This document shows, piece after piece, positions 22,902-32,884 of a stretch of DNA of 64,000 nt; positions within the stretch are counted from its first letter, which is position 1, and each line of letters starts with the position of its first letter. A program made the position numbers and the translations under genes. The DNA is from Silene latifolia (lineage: Eukaryota; Streptophyta; Magnoliopsida; Caryophyllales; Caryophyllaceae). Under the pieces are notes generated by a model. That model searched no databases. It was not told the origin of the DNA and worked only from the letters and a program-made list of their open reading frames with translations. The stretch is taken from the NCBI RefSeq assembly GCF_048544455.1, contig NC_133538.1, positions 142,411,922 through 142,475,921 on the forward strand. The letters are read 5' to 3'.

Positions 22902-24557
22902 ATGAGGTCCTTTTCCGACTATACGACGATGATGGAGGCCTACGGAGCTTTGACGGAGGAGGAGAGGGCCATCATCGAGCTGGGAGCCTTCGGAGCTTTG
23001 GTGGGAGCGAGGAGGGCGATCAAGGAAAGGAAGCTTCGGGCTAACCTTTGCCTGATTCGTGCCTTCCTTGATCGGTACTGGGATACGACCTCGACCTTTC
23101 ACATGCCTTTCGTGGTGGTCGGGGTCACTCTGGAGGACTACGACATGATTTCTGGTCTGCCGTGTGGTGAGGAGGCTGTGGTGTGGCCGTCGACGACCAT
23201 GAAAGTGGACTCGGCCGAGGCCAGGAGGCTGATCGGCTGGAACCTGGCAGAGGGTGCTGTCAGCGTTCCTGGGCTAGTGCCGAGCACTTACGTCAGGGAC
23301 TACTTTGCGGGTAGGACCCCGACGTTAGTGACGATGGATGGGAGGAAGGTGGCTCCTCCTGCTTATACTGCGGAGCAAAGGGCTCGTATGTGGCTCTGGT
23401 GGTTCTTATCTTCACTTTACCTTGGAGATAAGGGGGAGAGGCTGTCGACAAAGCTTCTTCCGTTCCTTTCTGACCTGAGTGACCTAGGTCTTTGGGACTG
23501 GGTTACTCCTGGTTTTGCGGTCCTCACTCGCTACATGAGGGCCATAGTTCGTCCCGAGCTGATGGAGAAGGGGACTTTTCCTGCTACTGTCGGTCCTAGA
23601 CTGCTGTTGGAGGTATGAATCTTTATTGCGTTTCATGAAAGATCATTACTTCTTCTTTGCTATCGAATTGTGACAGACCATTATCGATTATCTTGTTTTG
23701 CAGGCGCGAGGGTACTCCTACTTTCCGGGCTTCGCGCCCAAGAGGAAGGAGCCTGAGTCGAGGGCTTACCCAGTTGTGAGGGACTGGGTGGTGTGTCGTA
23801 GGAAGAGTCAGCGCTCTTCTTATGATGTTTGCCGACGGGGCGTGAATGCCCTGAAGCTGAGTGACGTAAGTATTTTCAATTACTTTTCCTCATTTGTTAT
23901 TCATTGTTTCTTAGAAGTGATCAAAAGAATGACCCCTTTCCCGCTTAGAGCCGATCATAGGAATCCTCGTTTGCTTGTCTTAGTGGGTGCCCAGACCTTG
24001 GGTGGACTACCCCGATACTCCGGCCTTAGTGGCTGAGGTCTTTCGTTCGAGGAGCTAGAGTCGGTTGCTGTTGAGGACGCCCATGGGTCCAGTGTTGTAC
24101 CTGGGCGAGCGCTGGACTCGTCAGTGCTCTCGTGACGCTTTCACGGTTCCCATCGATCCTCCCCGTACGATGTTTAGGGAGCCTTCGGATGCTGAGAGAG
24201 AGGCTGACTTGGCGGACGTTGGTGGTGACGCTCTTCTCCTTCCTGGTGAGGAGTACTCTCGGTTTGTTCGCCAGAGGCTGGAGCCCCCAGCGTACCCCGA
24301 GACCCTTGAGTACACTGACGCGGCGGGGATGAGGACAATCTCCGAGCTCCGCGACTTCGGCGAGGAGGTGACGGATGCTGGCCTGGAGGAGTGGCAGCAC
24401 CTAGTGAGGAGGGTAAGCCCCCAACTTCGGTTGTCTTTTACTGTCTTTGTTGCATAAGAATGTATTTTGTCCTTATTATTTATTTCTTGAAATGCAGGTG
24501 GCGCCGTCACAGCATGTGGCGTTGTGGAGGGTGGCCAACCGGCTACGTGCCACGTAA
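22902..24557 (+). pseudogene. plant mobile domain (PMD, MAIN-like) protein, four exons, one stop
   Basis: Exons are read as 22902-23612, 23704-23865, 23984-24412 and 24498-24557, with GT-AG borders and all junctions in phase 0 (454 codons). The PMD signature is clear: an LIRAFLDRYWDTTSTFHMPF block, a VTLEDYDMISGLP block, then a WLWWFLSSLYLGDKG and LLPFLSDLSDLG region. PMD proteins include plant MAIN/MAIL factors and many transposon-borne relatives. An in-frame TAG at 24056-24058 in exon 3 breaks it. It lies just downstream of a Tat LTR leader with a splice donor (22792), so it is probably an extra ORF of a Tat element rather than a host gene. The start at 22902 is the first usable ATG; an upstream leader intron is likely. 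Confidence 0.72.
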
Positions 24558-25152
24558 TATACACGTGACTTAAATTGCGCAAAATGAAAAAAAAGTGCCC
24601 GTAAATGAGCGAAAATGACCTGAAATGAGAAAATGCCCAGAAATGAGCGAAAATGACAAAAAATGCCAGACAATGACCGGACGGTAGGGAGGGCTACCCC
24701 GTAAAAAACGTAAAAAAGAAATGTATAAGTTTGAAATGAAATGTGAAACAAGGAGTGAAATGATTCCCCTAAAAAATAAAATAAAATGAAATGGGTAAGT
24801 GTGCTCGTTTGGCGAGAATGTCGATGTTGTCTCGAAAAGCGTGCCCGAAAAATTAGGAAACATAAATTTGGCAATTTGACGGAATTACTAAAATAATACC
24901 CTATAGGAATAGGAAATTATAGCCGAAATAAATTAGGAAAGATCCAAGCTGAAAATCGCGGAAATCATTCTTGGGAAGAGGCGCAGTAGGTGCTGCGCCA
25001 CTTCCCCAGTTGGTCAGTTCTGACGGAGATTAGGAATCAACTTTTTGTATGAATAGAGACGTCGGGGAAGCTTTTATTCACATAATTCCTCCATCTTTCT
25101 CCCGTCTATTTCATAAAAGCTCTCCTATTTTCATAGAAAAAAAATCAAAATT
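24558..25152 (+). promoter_or_regulatory. spacer with aaatga microrepeats, then an LTR-like promoter
   Basis: 24575-24680 holds degenerate aaaatgac/aaatgag repeats. 24900-25152 resembles the U3 of the Tat LTR in the same order: a cgcggaaatc block, a GC hairpin motif (ggcgcagtaggtgctgcgcc, about 24971), a TATA-like tatgaatagagacg near 25048, and a pyrimidine-rich leader up to the ATG at 25153. It would drive transcription antisense to the neighbouring pol. Confidence 0.5.
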
Positions 25153-26617
25153 ATGGATGCCTTTGAAAACCGTCTCAAGAAAAGGACAAATGAGTTTACA
25201 AATGTTGAGAAGCATGACATGGTTGCTTTTAATTTGGGATCAATCTTGAGTCTCCAATTGGTGAAGGTTGTGAAACCTTTCTTAGATGCTTGTCTTGAAT
25301 ATTGGGACCCAAATTTCCACGTATTCGCCTTTCCTGGAGGCGATATTTGTCCTTTCCCAGAGAAAATAGCTGCTATTGGGGGATGGGATCCAGAAAATGC
25401 ACCCGCTATATCTTTTAGCTCTCAAGGGTATAAGGGTAAATTTAGAGACTTGCTGGGACTGACCAAAGCGGAGGTTGACCGTCTTGTGACCTCAAAAGGA
25501 GTCCGTATGCTTGATTTCATTGACCGATTCATAAGCAGGGAAGACGCTTTTATTTCCTAGGTTGCTAGGCGCAGAGCGTTCGGGTTTTGCCTACTTCACT
25601 GTTATGTCCTTCAAGGGTATGTTGATAAGGAGATGAGAGGGGATCCTTGTTTCCTGAGCTTAGTGGAACAAATAGAACTGCGCAAGAGCCAACTGCAAGC
25701 TTTCTTATTTGGGAAGTCCTATCATTTTGCAGGTAAGACCCTGTTTTCTTCTTTTTTTTTGGTACAATGCCAACCGTTTTTGTTTCTTTTTTTTCGCTTG
25801 TGGTTGACCATATGGGCATTAATTCCCGTCTTCTTAGTAGGTTTGGCTTATGGAGCGTCTGCGGTTGATCGAGCCCCCAGTTAATGTGCCAAGATACCAT
25901 GCTCGTTCAATTGCGATGAGAACCAGGCTATATATGGTGGACTTCATGCGGGTTTGTAAATATTGGGAGAACAAGTTGAAGAATGAAGGAGGTCCTTTGA
26001 TCCGATGGATTGTGCCATGGTGGCATCTCTGGTCAGTGACTGGAGTTTCATCTTTAGATCCTACTCGGTCGGTTCGCATCCCTTGCTTGGAATTCATGAT
26101 ATTTATCTTCCCGGAGAGACTGATGAGGCAAGTGGGCCTTATGCAGAAGATCACTAAACTTGACACTGTTCCTCAGACTGCATTGGCACATACTACAGAG
26201 ATTCGTCGAGATTGGGCTCTCAAGTGGGCTCAGAGGAACATGTGGTTCATACTTTCTCCTCTTGGCTCCTTATGGGTATCGGACTCATACTTGCAATGGA
26301 GGAAGGCTGCTACTTCCGAGGAGCGTGAGAAATTGAGGAAGTGCGAGCCTATTGACTACAAGATTTGTGAGATAGCAAAGGAGAACCAGAAGTACTTGAC
26401 CGAGGGGGAGGAAGAGGCCGGATTCCGAGTCGTTCATCCGTCGAAGAAACCGAAGACCGCTCCAGCAATAGAGATGGTGGTGGATCGAAATGGTAAGGCT
26501 AAACCGCGAGAGAGGCCTTTGGTGATTAGATCAGAGATAGCACAAGAGCGCCCGGTTCATGGTCGAGACAAGATGTATGATAGAAATGACAAAGGAAAAG
26601 GAAAGATAGAAGAGTAG
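25153..26617 (+). pseudogene. DUF7745-like antisense ORF of a Tat element
   Basis: The first segment starts MDAFENRLKKRTNEFTN, includes EKIAAIGGWDPENAP and a FRDLLGLTKAEVDRLV block, and is cut by a TAG (25558-25560). The same frame continues through ARRRAFGFCLLHCYVLQGYV to a splice donor at 25733. The second exon (from about 25841) carries MERLRLIEPPVNVPRYHARS, a tryptophan-rich RWIVPWWHLWSVTG block and a basic, lysine-rich C terminus. The exon phases do not match by one base, so there is a frameshift as well as the stop. The pattern fits plant proteins annotated DUF7745, recalled from memory. The function is unknown. It lies downstream of the minus-strand pol in opposite orientation, the position known for antisense extra ORFs of Tat-lineage elements. 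Confidence 0.62.
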
Positions 26618-26636
26618 CCTTAGTCGTAATATTATA

Positions 26637-26673
<37 letters not shown>

Positions 26674-26799
26674 TGTAATAAATGGCGGGGTTTTTAGAAT
26701 CCTGGCCTAGCATTTATTTTTCAGCATTTTACAAGTTGTATGATAGAAATGACAAAGGCAAAGTAAAGATAGAAGAGTAGCCTTAGTCGTAATATTATA

Positions 26800-26830
<31 letters not shown>

Positions 26831-26900
26831 TGTAATAAATGGCGGGGATTTTAGAATCCTAGCCTAGCATTTATTTTTCAGCATTTTATATTATGTGGCA
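26560..26900. repeat. 165-bp direct duplication with (tta)n tracts
   Basis: The end of the DUF7745-like ORF plus its 3' UTR (tgatagaaatgacaaagg to cattttac) occurs twice, each copy holding a (tta)n microsatellite and a ggcgggg-tttagaatcct phrase. From 26900 to 27250 is the Tat 3' UTR, with a gcctacgtattc box also found near 63770 and 63890. Confidence 0.85.
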
Positions 26901-27249
26901 TATTATTATTATTTATGAAAGAAATGAATAAAAGATTAATTACTTATGAAACTATTGTGATTTTTCTTTTATTATTCTTGGTGAATTTCAAATGCAGATG
27001 CAAATGTCCTTCTATTTACATTTAAAATAATGGGTTGTATCCTGTGAAGGATTGCCTACGTATTCATTTAAAAAATGAAATCAAACCCTTGCGCGTAGTT
27101 CGAGTAAATGTACAAGAATAATTGTTCTAAGCAAGAGCAAGGTGACATAAGTTTTACTTCAGCGGGCCAAAAGCCGTTTTTATTTCGTGTCGCAAGAGCG
27201 GCACGTGGGTGTTACGCGAGGCGCGTGTCTTGTCCTACACTAAGCATAA

Positions 27250-28267
27250 TATCATTTCAGTTGGTCGAGGTTAGTTGGCTTAGCAAATTCATTCCCATCT
27301 AGGTCTGTAATCCTAACCGCACCCCCCAAGAGTATGGACTTGACTAAGAACTGTCCGGCCCAGTTGGGTTTAAACTTTCCTCGTGGATCGACAAGTAGTA
27401 GAGCTCTAACTGATTTGAGGACCAAGTCTCCTTCTTTGATGTTTCTGGGCTTAACCCGTTTATTGAAGGCTCATTTGATACGTGTCTGATATGTTTGCAC
27501 AATATGTAATGCGCGCAATCTTCGTTCATCCAAGAGGATGAATTCTTCATATCCATCTCTCTTCCAACCAGCTTCTGGAATTTGACTTTCGAGCAGAATA
27601 CGTAGGGATGGTATTTCTAGTTCAACTGGTTGTACAGCTTCCATGCCGTAAGTTAAATAGAAAGGAGTAGCCCCAGTGGGCGTCCTAACTGATGTGCGAT
27701 AACCCCATAATGCGAATGGTATCTTACTGGGCCAATCACGATAATTGTCGATCATTTTCTTGAGGATAGTGATGACATTCTTGTTAGCTGCCTCTACCGC
27801 GCCATTAGTTTGGGGTCTATATCGTGAGGAATGGTGGTGTTTGATCTTGTACTTGGCTAGCAATTTTTCAGTCTCAGCCAGGAAATGTGATCCATTGTCA
27901 CTGATGATCTCATGTGGGCAACCATATCGACAGATGATATTGGTTTGTATGAACTTTGCCACGTTTTTGGCTGTGAGACTAGTGTAGGATGCCGCTTCGA
28001 CCCATTTAGTAAAATATTCGATAGCCACTAAAATGAAACAGTGGCCTCCTGTTCCGGCTGAAGTGATTTTGCCGATGATTCGATTCCCCAAGCAGAAAAT
28101 TGCCAAGGAGATGTCATGGTGTAGAGTAGTGAAGGAGGGACATGTTGCACATTCCCGAAGATTTGGCAGTTATGGCAATGTCTGACATACTTGATGCAAT
28201 CTGATTCCATCGTGGTCCAGTAATATCCCAGACGGGTGATTTTCTTTGCCATCATTAGTCCACTCAT
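27250..28267 (-). pseudogene. integrase of the minus-strand Tat/Ogre-like element
   Basis: Read right to left: a zinc-binding N-terminus (YVRHCHNCQIFG, with the upstream GLMMAKKITRLGYYW block), then the catalytic core with ILVAIEYFTKWVEAASY (first Asp changed to Glu or displaced), HEIISDNGSHFLAE (second Asp) and the NGAVEAANKN glutamate block, and an RTSVRTPTGATPFYLTYGME block. The main core is open from 28106 to 27471. A TGA at 27471 interrupts it, but the same frame continues in the C-terminal domain (KEGDLVLKSVRALL ... GKFKPNWAGQF) to about 27250. A frame break separates the zinc and core parts. Confidence 0.88.
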
Positions 28268-28376
28268 GTGAGGGTCATATTCTCCATCATGAACTTATTC
28301 CATCACTTTTTGTGCATGTGAACAAATCAAGGTAACGTAAGACTACACAAAGGGGTGTTCTTTTGTACAACTCTCC

Positions 28377-29441
28377 CTACATGAGGAGGTATTGAGAGGC
28401 TAGTAGGCGTATGGTGCGTTGTCCTCTCTTATCCATATCTGGTGGATATGTGCCATTGAGCTTGAAGTTTAGAATGGCTTGAAACCAAGGTTCCCCTGGA
28501 TTTTCTTCCTCATCTGTAATTTGGTGCACGTAGGCTGGTTCCGATCGTCGTTCGATGCATAAAGGCATTTCTACCATGTCGTCTGGCATATTAATCCGGG
28601 ATGCAAGTTTTGCAAGAGCGTCTACAAACTGATTGTCTTCTCGAGGTAGGTGTAGATAAGTGACTTGATCGAAGAATTGGGCAACTTGATCTATCCTAGC
28701 CTGATAGGGTGCTAGGCTTTCACTTCGAATTTTCCAAGATCCAGTAATTTGGTTGATGATCAAGGATGAGTCTCCGTGAACCCGAAAGTTTTTTATGCCT
28801 AAACTTACTGCTGCTTGTAGCCCAATGAGACAAGCTTCATATTCTTCTGCGTTATTTGTCACCTCGAAGTCGAGTTTGACAGAGAGTGGCGTATGCTCAC
28901 CTTCAGGAGAAGTGAGCAACACTCCTATTCCAAATCCTCTTAGATTCGATGCTCCATCAAAATAAAGGTCCCAAGAGTCTACATTGGTTTGTAGTATATC
29001 CTCATCTGGAAATGACCACATGTCTACTGCTTGGGTGTCGTCAATGGGATTATCCGCGAGGAATTCGGCAATGGCGTGCCCCTTTATAACCTTCAGAGGT
29101 ATATACTTGAGATCGAACTCCGAGAGAATTAAGGTCCATCTTGATAATTGACCATTGAGAATGGGTTTTTCGAAGAGGTATTTGACAGGATCTATATTGG
29201 AATATACCTTGACAGAGTAGCTAAGCATGTAGTGGCGTAGTTTCTTTGTTGCCCACATAAGAGCAAGACATGTCTTTTCGAGAGGTGTGTACTTGCACTC
29301 ATACTCCAAGAACTTCTTACTAAGGTAGTTGATAGCTCGTTCTTCTTTTCCAACAGTTTGTGCTAGCATAGCCTCCATGGCTGTTTCGGTCACTGTGAGA
29401 TATAAACCAAGATGTTGATCTCGTTGAGGAGGCATGAGCAC
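28377..29441 (-). CDS. tandem RNase H domains (gypsy RH plus archaeal-type RH)
   Basis: A 354-codon open stretch of pol. The first part is the retroviral-type RNase H (LGLYLTVTETAMEAML, RAINYLSKKFLEYE, TCLALMWATKKLRHYM). The second is a typical extra RNase H beginning WDLYFDGASNLRGFG, with NNAEEYEACLIGLQAA, VHGDSSLIINQI and DNQFVDALAKLAS. Two RNase H domains in tandem mark the Tat lineage (Ogre, Retand and relatives). The catalytic acidic residues Asp-Glu-Asp-Asp of the second domain are visible. The frame is joined to the RT upstream except for one TGA at about 29499. Confidence 0.9.
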   Translation of the reverse strand: MLMPPQRDQHLGLYLTVTETAMEAMLAQTVGKEERAINYLSKKFLEYECKYTPLEKTCLALMWATKKLRHYMLSYSVKVYSNIDPVKYLFEKPILNGQLSRWTLILSEFDLKYIPLKVIKGHAIAEFLADNPIDDTQAVDMWSFPDEDILQTNVDSWDLYFDGASNLRGFGIGVLLTSPEGEHTPLSVKLDFEVTNNAEEYEACLIGLQAAVSLGIKNFRVHGDSSLIINQITGSWKIRSESLAPYQARIDQVAQFFDQVTYLHLPREDNQFVDALAKLASRINMPDDMVEMPLCIERRSEPAYVHQITDEEENPGEPWFQAILNFKLNGTYPPDMDKRGQRTIRLLASQYLLM

Positions 29442-29498
29442 TGGTGGCTTGGCTTGTATCTCCTTAATTCTGTCAAACGCTTTTTGGCAATCGTCATC

Positions 29499-30694
29499 TC
29501 ATATGGTGTGGTCTGTTTTCCTGAGCTTTTTGAAAATGGGTTCGCAGATCATAGTAAGCTTGGATATGAATCGGCTTATATATTGCACCTTGCCTAGGAA
29601 TCCTCTAACCTCCTTCTCTGTTTGAGGTTGTGGCATTTCAATTAGAGCCTTGATCTTGGATGGATCAATTTCTATTCCTCTTTGTCTGACGACGTATCCC
29701 AGGAGTTTACCTGATGTTACCCTGAATGCACATTTCTGAGGATTGAGCCTCATGTTGTACTTTCACAATCTCAGGAAGAACTTATGAAGGTTTTCAATGT
29801 GCCCTTCCTATCTTTGGACTTGACAATCATATCGTCGACGTACACTTCTACCTCTTTATGCATCATGTCATGTAGCAATGTGGTCGCAGTGCGTTGATAT
29901 ATAGCTCCAGCATCGATTAGCCCGAATGGCATAACAGTATAGCAATAGGTGCCCCATTGAGTGACGAAGGCAGTCTTATGCATGTCTTCTATGGCCATCT
30001 TGATCTGATTATACCCTGCATATCCGTCCATGAAGGACAACAATGCGTGGTCTGCTGTATTGTCTACCAATATGTCGATGTGTGGTAGAGGGAAATCGTC
30101 CTTGGCACTTGCTTTGTTTAAGTCTCTGAAATCAACACAAACTCGGATTCGCCCATCCTTTTTGGGTATGGGTACTATGTTAGCCACCCAGTCTGAATAC
30201 TCGGAAACTTTGATGAACCCAGCTTTGAATTGTTTATCGACTTCTTCTTTGATTTTAAGAGCCCATTCGGTCCTCATTCGACGAAGTTTCTGCTTTACAG
30301 GTTTGAAACCTGGTTTGATAAGAATTCTATGTTCTGTAATATCCCTGTCGATCCCTGACATGTCTTTATAGGACCAAGCGAAAACGTCTTTGAACTCATG
30401 TAGGAGGTCTATGAAATTGGCCCTATCAGTTGGGTTTAAGGTCGTCCGTATCCTAAGTTCTTGGGGTTCTAATTCGGTTCCTACGTTGATGGGTTCGGTG
30501 TTCTCTATAAATGGTGCCCCTTCCCCCTCATGTAATATTTCTTTAGCTATGTAGGGAGGTAAGTCGATTGAGTCTAGGTAAGGATCATCCTCATTATCAT
30601 CGTAAATAGAATTCCATTCAGAATAACAGAAAGAGTAAGCAGAATCTGATTGATTCATATTAAATTTTGAAAAGAGTTGAAACAAAGTAGCCAT
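29499..30694 (-). pseudogene. reverse transcriptase of the Tat element
   Basis: The 30694-29771 segment contains a VCVDFRDLNKASAKDDFPLP block, FMDGYAGYNQI, MPFGLIDAGAIYQR (usual Asn-Ala-Gly altered) and the catalytic VYVDDMIVKS box. A short break near 29760 shifts the frame; 29753-29499 continues with MRLNPQKCAFRV and GFLGKVQYISRFI. The final TGA of that piece sits where a Trp codon is expected, and the next segment carries on in phase. The 30694 end is acidic and includes FKDVFAWSYKDMSGID, typical of Tat RT N-termini. Confidence 0.9.
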
Positions 30695-30780
30695 CTGTTT
30701 AGTAGTCAGTGGCGATAAAGGGACAGTTGCTGGGGCATTTCCCGAGCTACTGTTACTACTCGATGCTATGCTATGAGAAA

Positions 30781-31889
30781 TTAAACAAGGGGATTGGGAG
30801 TGACGACAGGAGGAGACTCTCTAAGGACTTCTCTAGACTTAGACTCTGATTCCGATTCCGACTCCGACTCTGACTCGAATTCGTTGTCTTCAGGTTCTCC
30901 TTTGAACATCTCTCCTTCTCCAGTGGTGAATTTGAAGAGCTTTTCTTGGTTGTTCGCCCACTTGATTGACTTTCTCCATCCTTTCTGCTGATTCGAACTG
31001 GTTTTGGTGATTAACGCTGTAGGGTTGAAGTGGTCACCTTGAAGTATCATGGTAATGATCTCGTCCTATGTAGCTCTAACAAATCAGTCCTCCCCAAACA
31101 GAAGACTAACAGCCTGTTCGTCTAAGCAAGGTGCTTGACGAGTTTTGACGGTAAGACCCGTTTCTTATAATGCGTGAATCTCATCCTCGACTGGAGAAAT
31201 GAGGTGTGAACAATCCAAGGTGGATTCTTCATCTGTAATCATCAGAACTCCAAGAGGATTCTGAGTATTGTTAGGCTTACCTCCGGGAGGCATTGGTAAA
31301 CGACGATCTTCGATCATGTCCTGAAGGACATGCTTTAGCTTGAAGCATTTCTCTGTATCGTGCCCCTTATCTCTGTGATATTCGCATTATGCATTTTCGT
31401 CCCAGAACTTAGAATTCTTTTTTGGGTCAGGTGTAGGTCTTATGGGTTGGAGCTTACCCTGTTTCATTAATCTTTTCAGAGCATTGGAGTATATATCGCC
31501 AATGTTTGTGAAATTCCTTTGTGGGTTATTCTTCTTTGATGATTCGAGAAGGTTAACATCATCAGTATTGCTAGTAGAGCCATAGGAACGACTCGTTGAG
31601 CCTTGATATCCACGACCTACCGTTTTGGACAAGAGTCCTTTACGGATGTCATCTTTAATTCTCGTCCCTAGTACAGTTAGATCTTTGAAGGTCTTTATGT
31701 TTTGGTACCTCAACTGGTTTGCATAAATGGGTCTCAGATTATCCACAAATTTCTCCACAAGGGTAGCTTCATCTGGACGTTCCACTAACTGTGTGCTAGT
31801 CTTCCTCCACCTACTCAGGAAATCGGTGGAGACTTCTTTTTAATTTTGGGTTAAGAACCTCTAGAATACGCATGTTGACTTGGATTTCA
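30781..31889 (-). pseudogene. gag C-terminal half and gag-pol linker of the Tat element
   Basis: Reading from the CACTA 2 border leftwards: the frame around NMRILEVL, then the gag phrase ERPDEATLVEKFVDNLRPIY (31785-31387), a stop, and a zinc-knuckle-like CEYHRDKGHDTEKCFKLKH block (about 31390-31330). A linker follows with several stops and a (SE)n repeat (ESESESESES, about 30850-30900). I see no Asp-Thr/Ser-Gly protease motif between gag and RT, so the protease is lost or unrecognisable. The other half of gag lies beyond CACTA 2 at 54.0-54.6 kb. Confidence 0.8.
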
Positions 31890-31904
31890 CACTAGCTAGT
31901 AGAA

Positions 31905-32135
31905 AAAATACCTATTGCGTCAAGCAATTTACGTCGGTTGTAAAAAAACTGACGTAAAAAACACTTACTTTTGGCGGGAACACGTTTTGGCCCTATAATC
32001 CAGCTTTTTGCGTCGCTTTTTATAAATAACAGACGTATAAAATACGTCGGTTTTATTAAAAACTGACGTATTTGAGAAAATACATCAGTTATTTTATATA
32101 ACTGACTTATTTGACCTTAAGTTTTTGCGTCAGTT
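31905..32135. repeat. left subterminal repeats of CACTA 2
   Basis: Alternating acgtcggtt, aactgacgta and ttgcgtcag units occur in both orientations, about 25-40 bp apart. Confidence 0.85.
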
Positions 32136-32159
32136 TATTTAAAAACAGATACAAATGAT

Positions 32160-32884
32160 AATTAAAAAAAAAAAACCCCACGATACTTCCCTATTACGTA
32201 TCATCACCCTTTCCAATTGTTTCAAACCTTAATTCCCAAATTACATCAAACCCTTAATCTTCCTCACATATTCAACCCCCACCACCACCACCGTGTTGTG
32301 CAGTCATCGTACCACCACCGCCGCGCTCTTGTCGCACCCCACCAACGCGATTCTGCCGTGCTGTCGGGATTCAATAATTTATTGCCGCGTGCTTCTGCTG
32401 TCCCCGCCGTGGTCTGCCATCACCACCCTTCTTCGCTGCCCTTTAATACCAACATCGTGCTGCCCTCTTTCAAGTTTATATCGTTGATAATTGTTCGATC
32501 GTCAGTATTAGGGTATGCTCGCTATACTGTTCGTCTTACTGTCTTTTTATTTTGTTGTTCATTGAGTTTATCATTATTGATTGTCTTCTTTATGTGGTAA
32601 AAACTAGCTATTATTATCTACATGCTTAAATAAATTGGAATTGGATCCTTAATTGACATCATCAAGCTGTTAGACTGATTACTTGAGTACAAAATCCTTA
32701 ATCGTGTTTTGAATATGTGACAGTTGTAGGCATTAGGAAGAAAATATTGAGTAGTTTAATTTCTCCAACGTTTTTACTATGATGTTTTCCCAAATTTTGT
32801 TGATATCTAGGTAAAAAAAGAGTAGGGCTAGTACTCTCTGGTTTTACAGTCCACACAAAAAAAGAGTAGGGCTAGTAGCACTTT
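32160..32884 (+). promoter_or_regulatory. probable promoter and leader region of CACTA 2
   Basis: A CA/CT-rich stretch with ccaccaccaccaccg (32278) and a possible splice donor (ttag|ggtatgc, about 32512) resembles a transcript leader. ORFs here (for example 32217-32600) have low-complexity composition and no recognisable domain. The remainder to 32884 is AT-rich with a repeated aaaaaagagtagggctagta phrase. Confidence 0.35.

Noticed and set aside
32217..32600. 127-codon plus-strand ORF near the left end of CACTA 2
   Set aside because: His/Pro/Ser-rich low complexity from a ccacca-rich leader, no domain; treated as transcript leader.
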